Below the pieces are notes generated by a model. It searched no databases. It saw nothing but the letters and a program-made list of their open reading frames with translations, and was not told where the DNA came from. From Lichina pygmaea (lineage: Eukaryota > Ascomycota > Lichinomycetes > Lichinales > Lichinaceae): a DNA stretch of 64,000 bases. The stretch spans positions 4,774,001 through 4,838,000 of the forward strand of contig OY730172.1 in NCBI GenBank assembly GCA_963422465.1, in the 5' to 3' direction. Positions 56,411 to 64,000 of this stretch are shown here, piece after piece (the first letter of the stretch is position 1; each line of letters opens with the position of its first letter). The position numbers were made by a program, and so were the translations under genes.

Positions 56411-57032
56411 GCAGTTCTATCGAGACAAGGCTGGATATGTTCAGCGGCAAAGAACACTAGGAGAATAGCTGTGCTTTGATATTGTAGTCAATCGGCCGTC
56501 AACTAAACAGATGACTTCCCCATCTGTACCGCACAAGAGCTGGCTATAGTAGCAGTACAAACACTTAACCTTTGCTCCCCACTATCTTTGCACTGTACCG
56601 ACTCACAATCCACTTGCGCACCACTCTCCCAGCTCCTGCCAACCTATACCAGAAACATTAGTTTATCGGCCCACTCTTACATACTTGATTAAGTGGAGCT
56701 TCTTATCCTTGTCACTCAAGACTTACCAGAACAGTTCTAGTGGCTGGTGAGGTCGTCATGCCAGCAACAGTGCTGCACCTGCGCTCAGACCAAGCATCTC
56801 AAGCATTGGTCAGAATGCAAGTCTTTGATCCCCACCTTGTTAGTAATGCCTTACCTCCAGAACTGACATGACGAGAAGTGGCTACTCCGACTTGTTTTCC
56901 TTCCTTATGAACACAAGCAGAGTGGATTCGGACACTGAATTCCCGAGCATGGATTAGCATGACCTGTGTAGTATTGAAAGTGATAGCTAGACAGCGAAGA
57001 TAGAGTAAGTAGAGTAAAAGCCTACCAAGGTA
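56367..57032. other. Intergenic, no gene seen
   Basis: AT-richer DNA at the 3' side of the 310-residue gene. No supported gene or repeat. Confidence 0.5.
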
Positions 57033-58185
57033 TCAATGTCTTCTTTTACCACGCTTCCTGAAAGGGGGCTCCATATCAAGTAGTTCGCAACCGAGAGAAT
57101 GAAGAGGAGTGTTTTGATCGTGGATTGCATGCTCCAGCTCCTCCTTGGAGTGTCTTCTAATCGCCAGAAGAAAGTTTGTCCGCTTCTGATCGAAGTCCTT
57201 GTCACCCGCACCACGAGCGATATACGTCGCCAGATGAGACAACACCTCACAGAGCCAATCGCAGCCTATTCAAAAAAGCGACTGACATTTAGTACTATGT
57301 TTTACCAAGTGGACATAGGACAACGGACAGACGGCTAAAAACATCGGTAACTGAGAAGCAGTAAACATACCTGTGTACTCCAAAGCCTCCAAAGGAGACA
57401 TCCCGTATATCCGGCTGAACGCTATGTGGTCGTTCTCGCTCATGTCCAGCTCCTGGAAGACCAACGTGTCGGTCTGCAGATCGCCATTATGGGTGGCGGC
57501 ATTTCCAGACTCCAAGCCTGTGGGCCTCATGCCCATGAAGTTTCGTTGATAAGCGCGAAGGAACCGGACACGGATCGAGAGAGAGATTGTGCGGCGAACC
57601 CTCTAGATCCACAAACAAAGGTCAACAAGTGTCTTACTCAACTCATAACATCGATGATAACATACCTTGACAACTTTCGTGTCAGCTGTCAGCTCCTCCA
57701 CCCTGTCTTTCAGCCCAAGAAGCTCTTGAAGCAGCGTCTGGCCTTCGATGTTGCCGAACAGTGTCGGCTTGCTTTCGACGACGAAGCAGTCATTGATGCT
57801 CTTCTTCAGCTCTACTTTTCCTTTATCTGTTGCATCTTCGTGCGAGCCATAGTAGGGTGTCTTTACAACCGTAATCTCGAGTGCCTATTCAATACAGCTA
57901 ATCAATATCTAGAGAAAGAATTGGAAGAAGACTGACAAAAACTGTGGGGGGACTCGCATTGGCCCCTGACGAGAATGTGTTTATGCCTGCTAAAGCTCGA
58001 GTCTCGTGCGTCGCTGGCGAAGCGGATGATGAGTTTTCGGACGATCTCTGGTCTATGTGCGTGGCTAGCTGTGTCGAGGTCGTCCTCATATGCCGTCTAA
58101 ATTCCTTCTCGGCGTACTGTCGTGAAAGCCCGACGGATGTCGGCCAGCCAGCTACCATTCGCTTACCGTGAACATGGACTACCAT
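57033..58185 (-). CDS. Unknown fungal protein, 310 aa
   Basis: Four exons: 58185-57937, 57884-57666, 57602-57371 and 57265-57033, with introns of 52, 63 and 105 bases (donors GTCAGT and GTATGT, acceptors TAG). The joined frame is open throughout. ATG at 58185 (MVVHVHGKRMVAGW) is chosen because the frame further upstream enters a transposon inverted repeat. The middle has a helix likely to form a coiled coil (LLQELLGLKDRVEELTADTK), then RTISLSIRVRFLRAYQRNF and HNGDLQTDTLVFQELDMSEN. I do not recognise a named family. No signal peptide or membrane helix is visible, and the C-terminus is basic (RKRGKRRH). Confidence 0.68.
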
Positions 58186-58272
58186 CTTTTCGAAATGCAG
58201 CGAGACTGCTGAGACGGAAAGAGTGAGAAGGACGATGGTGATGGAGGGAAATTTGAAAGAAGGTGGAGGGTA

Positions 58273-59151
58273 CCCGTGCCATGGGGGGGTACTACCCCCC
58301 CCCCCCCCCCTCCCGTCCCTTCGGTACGTCCGGGACACCCCTCCGCCAGGAGGGGTGTCGGACAGTTCAATGATTTGGACGGTTCAATGATCACTTTCTT
58401 ATCGGGATCAATTGCAATGTCTATAACTCTATAACACTACGACTAAATAAAGATGTAAGCGGCTTATTTGATTCCTATACTTCTGTACTATCATATCCGA
58501 AATCATAGACCTCTCTAGATTTTTGTGGCATTGCTGAGAAGTCATAGTAGTTGTCACTTGAGAACGAAGTATCGACAACATCCTTTCCACAATCTCTATA
58601 ACTCCATACCTGGATAGACAAGTGGTCTTTTTTATGTGCCCATCTGATTCCCCTGCCCTTCTTCTATCATCCCTGAAGTTGTAGGCTCCTCCTGGTAATT
58701 CTGTTGCTGGGTGGCTATTGTAGCCTGACTTGTCTAAGGAGTAGTCCTTCTTAATCCTCTCATGAGAGAGCTCGCTTCTCTCATATTAGTAAGCTTTTTC
58801 TACTCTCAAAGTCGCTGTACTGGGACATCAAATTCCCTGGCTAACTTTGGTACGGTGATAGTATTCTTACAGTCAGAGATGGAAACCACACCTTCTGTGA
58901 TGTGAGCCTCAGCTTTCTTGTAAAATTTGGCCATGTTGTGGTGGAGTTGTGGTGGTTTAAAATTGGTGACTATCAACAGATTTACTAGCGATGATTGAAC
59001 CGTCCGAGTCATTGAACTGTCCGACACCCCTCCTGCCGGAGAGGTGTCCCGGACGTACCGAAGGGACGGGAGGGGGGGGGGGGTAAGACCCCCCCTGGCA
59101 CGGGTACCGAAGGGACGGGAGGAGGGGGGTATTACTCCACCATGGCACGGG
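58273..59151 (-). mobile_element. pogo/Fot-like DNA transposon remnant, 879 bp
   Basis: Terminal inverted repeats of about 130 bp begin CCCGTGCCATGG and end CCATGGCACGGG, and a TA dinucleotide flanks both ends (58271-58272 and 59152-59153), as in the Tc1/mariner superfamily. A minus-strand frame at 58806-59027 includes MAKFYKKAEAHITEGVVSIS and VPKLAREFDVPVQRL, resembling the N-terminal helix-turn-helix of pogo/Fot1 transposases. The rest of the transposase is missing or full of stops. Long G or C runs lie inside both repeats. It fills most of the space between two divergent genes. Confidence 0.75.
58806..59027 (-). pseudogene. pogo/Fot-type transposase N-terminal fragment
   Basis: A psq-type helix-turn-helix is visible (IT.GVVSISDCKNTITVPKLAREFDVP), normally used to bind the element ends. 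The frame hits a stop directly after VPVQRL, and later stretches on the same strand contain many stops. No DDE catalytic domain is seen. Confidence 0.6.
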
Positions 59152-59261
59152 TATGCTTCCTCGCCAACAGTGATCCATCAACATCAACTCAATTACAAGA
59201 CCCAAAAAGTTGACTGCAGCTAGAAAAATCTTAGTCGAGCCCCCTGTGACTTTTTTGCAGG

Positions 59262-60764
59262 TTGCTGACGTCGGATCCAAAAATACAAGCAATCCTCAAC
59301 GGATGGATGACGCCCAAGATCTCGCGCATCGTCACAGTAACTATCGGTAGACCTGTCGTCGTCTACGGTTCCCTTCAAAACAATAGCGTTGGCTCTCGAT
59401 TGAGACTGTCCAGTCGGCAGTTTTCCACAGCAAGCGCAAATTCATGTCCGCGTCGTCCTTTCTGGTCTAAGATGGCTGCAAGCACAAAAATGAGAGACGA
59501 TGTCGGTTCAGGGCCATTGCAAAACATCCGGTATACCGACTCGGAGGCCGCCGAGATCAAGAGCTGGATATCCCTCACGGACACGCCATTGGGGTCGACG
59601 AGCGATCAGGGCGCTCTAGACAAGACCTTGAGGGACCTCAACGAAACCCTCTCCACAAGGACGACGCTGCTGGGGAGCAAGCCATCGACCGCCGACCACG
59701 CATTGTACAAATGGCTGAAGCCGAGCGTGACCGAGTGGACGCCAGATCAGAGGACGGGCGAGCACGGATATCATCACATCGTGCGCTACGTCGACTTTGT
59801 GCAGAACTCTCCCGTCTTCGGTGTCAGCACGCCGCAGCAGGAGAAGGTCAGGATCAACCCGGATGAGGTGATCGTGTTGCCGAAGACTGTCGACCACAAG
59901 CAGGAGAAGGAGCGGAAGAAGAAGGAAAAGGCTGCGTCTACAGGCACCGGGCAAGCCGAGAAGCAACCGAGAACAGATTCCAGGGAGCCGAGCACGGCGG
60001 TGGTCTCGAATGTGGACGCGGGACAGCCCAATGCCGCATCGACGGCCAACGCCGCCTACCAGACAGCACCAGCTCATCGGCCCAAGAAGGAAAAGCAGCC
60101 AAAGCAGCCCAAGCAACCGTCTCAGAAGGTGTCGACCGGGCCAGCGGGGCCGACGCCTTCCCAGATCGACCTACGGGTCGGCCACATCCTCAAGGCCGTC
60201 AATCACCCAAATGCGGACTCGCTCTACGTCTCGACAATCGCGTGCGGGGACGCACCAGGCGCGGACAACACCTCCACGTACGAGGACCAGGCGGTCCGCA
60301 CAGTTTGCTCAGGGCTGAACGGGCTGGTTCCGCTCGAGGAGATGCAAGAACGCAGGGTCGTCGTCGTCTGCAACCTCAAGCCGGTGACGATGCGGGGCAT
60401 CAAGTCGGCCGCCATGGTGCTGGCGGCATCGCCAAGGCTCAAGGACGGCGAAGAAGACGGCCACAAGGGCCCCGTGGAGCTGGTCAAGCCACCTCCGGAC
60501 GCTAAAGCCGGCGAGCGGGTCTGGTTCGAGGGATGGGAGGGGGAGCCGGAGGCAGTCTTGAACCCGAAGAAGAAGGCCTGGGAGATGGTACAGCCGGGCT
60601 TCACGACGACGGAGGATCTCAAGGTCGCCTTTGACGCCTCGGCCGCGCCCCAGGTCATCGACGCGCGAGCATCGGACCCAGCCAAGCCGGCCGTCTCGTT
60701 TCTGCGGACACAGAGCGGTACGCACTGTACCGTCTCGACTCTGAAAGGAGCTGTCGTGCGATGA
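59262..60764 (+). CDS. Arc1/EMAPII-like tRNA-binding protein, up to 500 aa
   Basis: A single open frame with three regions. Residues about 95-180 resemble the GST-C-like helical domain that docks aminoacyl-tRNA synthetases. Residues 205-295 are a Lys/Glu/Pro-rich linker. Residues about 300-490 are an EMAPII-type OB fold that binds tRNA: SQIDLRVGHILKAVNHPNAD, then CNLKPVTMRGIKSAAMVLAA. The architecture matches yeast Arc1 and animal AIMP1, which deliver tRNA to synthetases. In-frame ATGs lie at 59262, 59307 and 59472. From 59307 to 59472 the protein lacks acidic residues and is rich in R and S (RLRLSSRQFSTASAN), like a mitochondrial presequence, while ATG 59472 (MAASTKMRDD) would give a 430-residue cytosolic form. 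No intron is needed. Confidence 0.83.
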   Translation: MLTSDPKIQAILNGWMTPKISRIVTVTIGRPVVVYGSLQNNSVGSRLRLSSRQFSTASANSCPRRPFWSKMAASTKMRDDVGSGPLQNIRYTDSEAAEIKSWISLTDTPLGSTSDQGALDKTLRDLNETLSTRTTLLGSKPSTADHALYKWLKPSVTEWTPDQRTGEHGYHHIVRYVDFVQNSPVFGVSTPQQEKVRINPDEVIVLPKTVDHKQEKERKKKEKAASTGTGQAEKQPRTDSREPSTAVVSNVDAGQPNAASTANAAYQTAPAHRPKKEKQPKQPKQPSQKVSTGPAGPTPSQIDLRVGHILKAVNHPNADSLYVSTIACGDAPGADNTSTYEDQAVRTVCSGLNGLVPLEEMQERRVVVVCNLKPVTMRGIKSAAMVLAASPRLKDGEEDGHKGPVELVKPPPDAKAGERVWFEGWEGEPEAVLNPKKKAWEMVQPGFTTTEDLKVAFDASAAPQVIDARASDPAKPAVSFLRTQSGTHCTVSTLKGAVVR

Positions 60765-61743
60765 AAAGGGAATCTCCAAGATTGTGCGGGAAAAATCCAA
60801 GGCTGATTACCACACAGATCACGTCCGCGGTTGAACGATCGGGTAGCTTCCGTTGCCCAGAGCGTATCCTACTGAGGATTGATGTACCCCTTTCAGAGCC
60901 AATGTGCCTGGAGGCCGTCATATCCCTGTCTCTCTCCTTCTCTCTCCAATACGTCGCTGTACCGTACCCTAGCTCCCTATCAAACAGGCACCTACGATCA
61001 TGTAATGACTGAAGCACCTACAGTAAATGGCGATCTACTCTACGGGACCTCGTACGTTGGAGATGCAAGTCTAACCAACATCTGAAGACTGAGCCGCCGA
61101 TCCAGAAGTACTGTAGGTATTCATGCTATTCTTAGCATCCAGGCCGTCCAAGCCGTCCAAGCCATCCATATCATCCAAGCCATTTAAGCCTTGGAGCCTC
61201 ATGAAACCATCTAGAACGTTTTTGCAGGAGCCAGACTCGGGCAGCAGCCAGACTCGGATTCAGCAAGGATACTCGTACTCATACTCCGACTCGTGCTCGT
61301 AGCAGAGGAATCTTTGTGTTGGAAACAGCGGTCGGGATGGAACTCAGCTCGTGTGGTTGCTGTTCGTCAGGTAGATGCTCTTTGTCGGCTTGCTGCTTTT
61401 CGTCAGCTTGCTGCTCTTCATCAGGATGCTGTCCATTAGCTTGCTGCTTTTCATCAGATTGCTCTCCATCGGACTTCTGCTCTCCACTGCCATCAACCTA
61501 AAGTGACCTACGAAGGTTGTGCGTGATGAGCTTCCTGTTGGAGCCAACGCTTCTATCGTACTTTTCAAAGAACCTTTTTGCTGTGCGGTAGATAGCTGCC
61601 ATCTCAAAGAGGCTGCGTTACATACAAGCCAGCCCAAGCGGGGCTTGTACTGTACAGTCACGCCATGTCTTATAATCACCGTGGATACGTGCAGTGCGTA
61701 TCGGCGTTAGCAATCGAAGGCATCCTATTTATGTCTCTAGATC
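60765..61743. other. Intergenic region with an acidic-repeat frame
   Basis: The 3' side of the Arc1-like gene. On the minus strand an open stretch (about 61289-61507) encodes repeats of DE(K/E)QQA(D/N), for example SDEKQQANGQHPDEEQQADE, made of imperfect 18-30-base DNA repeats. It could be the end of an unrecognised gene or a coding-like minisatellite. Confidence 0.35.
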
Positions 61744-62208
61744 CTACAAGCCGATCAGCTTGACGACACTGATCATCGAGCGGTGCCATACAAGCCTCCT
61801 CCGAAGCTTGAACGGCCCCTTTCCTCGGGCTGGATGCATCTCACGTTCAGTCGGGGGGAGCATTGTATGGAAGTTGCTGACTGACGAGGGCGTCTCTGGC
61901 CATTCAAGGTACAGAGATATGATTTGGATTTTGGGAGACGTCTTGAGCAGCAACCAGAGATCCATTAGCCCTTTGGCGATCATCACCGCTGCGAAGCCCG
62001 CCGCCGGTGATTGAGCCTTAAGATGACAGAGATGCATCTTGGTCGGTTGTCGCTCCAGGGACAGCCCTGTTGCTTCCGAGCCGTGAGAGTGGCTACCAAG
62101 CAAAAACAGACAGCGCAATGGGAACATACCAGCTGTTATACAAGTACTCCAAGTGATCTTCTTTTGCACCATGTGGCCTGTGCTGAATAATGGTATACGG
62201 AAACCCAC
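61744..62208 (-). CDS. Hypothetical protein, uncertain
   Basis: A 154-residue frame with an ATG (MGFRIPLFSTGHMVQ). I see no domain. Possible short introns (a GTATGT donor at about 62130, several AG acceptors) would change the product, and the acidic repeats near 61290-61507 could belong to the same transcript. It lies 31 bases downstream of the MTR3 stop on the same strand. Low support. Confidence 0.25.
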   Translation of the reverse strand: MGFRIPLFSTGHMVQKKITWSTCITAGMFPLRCLFLLGSHSHGSEATGLSLERQPTKMHLCHLKAQSPAAGFAAVMIAKGLMDLWLLLKTSPKIQIISLYLEWPETPSSVSNFHTMLPPTEREMHPARGKGPFKLRRRLVWHRSMISVVKLIGL

Positions 62209-62239
62209 GGATCTGTGCGCGGCCTGAAAGACTGATCAT

Positions 62240-63249
62240 CTATGGACCCCGAGGGATAGCCTCTTTCACTGCCTCACTTAAGACGTAATGGCCGGCAACA
62301 GCAGCTCGTATTGCTTGGTCCATCACCCTGCTGGCGACCGGTTGACGGGCGCTCTCTCCAGCGTCTGGCGGCGGGCTCCTCGATTCTGAGAGGTCGCCAC
62401 AAACCCACAGCTCCGTGATCTCGTCTCTCGCTGCCATGTATGCGACGACACAGAGAGCACGAATGTCAGCGTGCTCGGAGGGACAAGGGTCCAGAACGAT
62501 CTCGGCGTCGTCGCTGTCCGTTTCAGTGACAAGCAGCGCCGCCACCCCACCGGCAGCAAGATCGAGACAATCTATCCCAGCATCAATAATTGCGGCCGAC
62601 GCCACCGTCACGCAGCTTGCCAAGAGAGCCATGGTGGCCCAGCTACCAACACCCCCAGAGCCGACAGTGTATCCTGATGCTTCTTCGCCGGCCAAGCACT
62701 CTTCTGCTCCTTCGAGGATGGTGATGACCACCTCGACGCTGCTCTTGGGCCAGCGCTCAGCGATGATCATGCCCCTCAGCGCCGTGTCCAGATGAGCCGC
62801 GAGATCTCGTTCGGTGACATCGCGGATGTAACCCCGGCGCTGTCGCGAGGCGAAAGGTGCAAACTTGACATGGGTGGAGAGGAGTATATGAGGCGAGAAC
62901 TGCGCTGATCTTGGCAGCGGCCGGGGACCATGTACAGCGCAAGCAAGCTTAGGGGCCGATGGTCGGAAGGCAAGGCTTCCTTTGCGCGAGTCTGGCGCAG
63001 AGGCAGGATGTAGCTCGAGGTAGGCGGATCCTGAGGCGGACGGCGTCAGCCCCGTTTTCAGAACTGAGTCGCAGAGTTAACGATCGGCAAGGTGGAAACC
63101 CCCTGAATTGTTAGCTTACATATCTTTCTCAACTCGTCATTCTTCCTCGCTCTTTGTAGCCTGCCTCGACTTTCTGTCTGCACCCTTGTAGCGTAGCACA
63201 GAGGTACAGTGCCACCTGAGGGTCCATTGATACGCCGTCTATCTGACAT
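62240..63249 (-). CDS. MTR3: Exosome subunit Mtr3 (RNase PH-like), 317 aa
   Basis: Two exons, 63249-63120 and 63063-62240, joined across a 56-base intron with a GTAAGC donor and CAG acceptor. The start is ATG (MSDRRRINGPSGG); the DRRR(I/L)xGP opening is typical of Mtr3 and EXOSC6. The RNase PH fold shows GSAYLEL, ACAVHGPRPLPRSAQF, VKFAPFASRQRR, AERWPKSSVEVVITILEG and ALLASCVTVASAAIIDAGID. Mtr3 is a structural, catalytically inactive member of the six-subunit ring of the RNA exosome, which guides RNA to the Rrp44 and Rrp6 nucleases. Its upstream neighbour is divergent, sharing a short region with paired TGACTCA sites. Confidence 0.87.
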
Positions 63250-63312
63250 TGTGGGTAACAAGGGACTTGAACAGGCACGACAAGATCGTTGCTTCTCATA
63301 GACAGGTTCTTG

Positions 63313-63332
63313 CTGACTCAGACGTGAGTCAG
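63313..63332. promoter_or_regulatory. Paired TGACTCA (Gcn4/AP-1-type) sites, inverted
   Basis: CTGACTCA-GACG-TGAGTCAG is a perfect palindromic pair of the bZIP site TGACTCA, 64 bases upstream of the MTR3 start and upstream of the frame leaving the right edge. In fungi this site is bound by Gcn4/CpcA-type activators. Binding here is inferred; the sequence can also form a hairpin. Confidence 0.4.
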
Positions 63333-63761
63333 CACAAGTTTGTGTTTTAACACAGAATTTTCAACCGGCAGCTCCTGTCCTCCACCTGGAGACACGGCAG
63401 TCAACGACGTGATTAAAACAACCCTTCAGCCAGATGGAACAGTAAGTGTTCCTCTCATTCTCATCTGCTCCTACATGAAGAAATCGCAATCACGTTCAGG
63501 ATATTCATCCATGAGCCTTTGAACAACATGCACTACCATCTGACCACTCACATGTGCCAAGCTCACTACGATTCAATTTGGATGCCAACTACTGACACAC
63601 GGACAGCTACAGTACGTGTGCAGGCGCAGTCGAAACAACCAGAGTCGCAAGGTAGAGTGAGTCGTATCCCGATCCTTCTGTTGGTGACAACTTATATTCG
63701 ATGTGATGAAAACATTCAATTCAGTTCTGCTACTGAAACAATCTTGTTGATTTCAATTACC
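63333..63761. other. Region between MTR3 and the right-edge frame
   Basis: An open stretch on the plus strand (63340-63441) ends at a good splice donor (ACAGTAAGTG) and could be an upstream exon of the right-edge gene. No domain is recognisable. Confidence 0.3.
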
Positions 63762-64000
63762 ATGAACACGACCTCTGATTTCCCTCAAGATGCTAAGCTC
63801 ATACACTTTCATGTTTCTGCTTGCTCGGCCACTCTAACAGAGGCTCAGGTCATCGTCGACGATCGTGTTCATTGCCGGTCTCCAAATCTCGTAGGTCTGC
63901 CTCGTCAGCCATCTTCCCGCGATGATGACACAGTCTATCCATTCTACGAGCGCTTCCGTGACCAGGCTGCCCTCCCACACCGGACTAGTGTCATTGACAC
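63762..64000 (+). CDS. Unknown protein, 5' part, cut by window end
   Basis: From ATG at 63762 (MNTTSDFPQDAKLIHFHV) the frame is open to the end of the window, about 79 codons, with ordinary host-like composition. It contains DDDTVYPFYERFRDQAALPH. I do not recognise it. The start may be further upstream if 63340-63441 is an exon. Confidence 0.35.
   Translation, partial: MNTTSDFPQDAKLIHFHVSACSATLTEAQVIVDDRVHCRSPNLVGLPRQPSSRDDDTVYPFYERFRDQAALPHRTSVID

Noticed and set aside
57426-57935. 169-codon plus-strand frame
   Set aside because: Antisense to the spliced 310-residue gene, whose joined exons are open across three introns with consistent phases.

Overview
The window looks like a filamentous or dimorphic fungus, most likely a basidiomycete. 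Host genes are broken by many short GT-AG introns of about 50-115 bases. They include a PP4-type phosphatase, the exosome subunit Mtr3, an Arc1/EMAPII-type tRNA-binding protein and a basidiomycete-style 'allergen' protein. The transposons are chromodomain Ty3/Gypsy elements and Tad1-like LINEs, which is the usual fungal mix. A smut-lineage (Ustilaginomycotina) host is my guess from the gene types, not something the sequence proves.

Positions 1-39107 are one transposon nest, readable from its target-site duplications (TSDs). The outermost element is chromovirus C2, whose 3' end is 37270-39107. It holds chromovirus A3 (31952-37269), which holds chromovirus C1 (22121-31951). C1 is cut by a LINE in its 5' LTR (E1, 4302-22120), a second truncated LINE (E2, about 22840-24631) and chromovirus A2 (25847-31164, TSD CACAG). 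LINE E1 is cut by chromoviruses D1 (5091-11404, TSD CTCAG) and D2 (12850-19273, TSD TTCTT) and is flanked or cut on the left by A1 (1-4301, running off the window). A solo C-type LTR (35563-36122, TSD TCATG) sits in A3. All copies are broken fossils. D2 looks youngest.

The most unusual signal is in families D and C. Between the end of pol and the 3' LTR, each carries a small antisense reading frame beginning with a textbook fungal Zn(2)-Cys(6) binuclear-cluster pattern followed by a coiled coil. The two families differ in pol and LTR sequence, yet both have a Gal4-like antisense gene in the same place. D-family LTRs also carry a CGG-N8-CCG site and 35-bp hairpin minisatellites, so a self-encoded regulator of the LTR is a testable idea.

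Positions 39108-64000 are host DNA. In order they hold: a diverged, CpG-decayed tandem duplication; an 891-residue protein with a nucleotidyltransferase-like core (40586-43473, minus); a possible small secreted protein; a PP4-type phosphatase with a roughly 95-residue insert (45479-47259, plus); a 998-bp foldback element with an 11-bp TSD (Mutator-like); a divergent pair of related hydrophilic proteins (49940-51125 minus, 52640-54595 plus); two LINE tails inserted at one target site; an unknown 310-residue protein (57033-58185, minus); a TA-flanked pogo/Fot-like element filling the promoter region; an Arc1-like tRNA-binding protein (59262-60764, plus); MTR3 (62240-63249, minus); and an open frame leaving the right edge. 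The host genes do not form one pathway. They are housekeeping and hydrophilic stress-type genes beside a heterochromatin-like transposon island.
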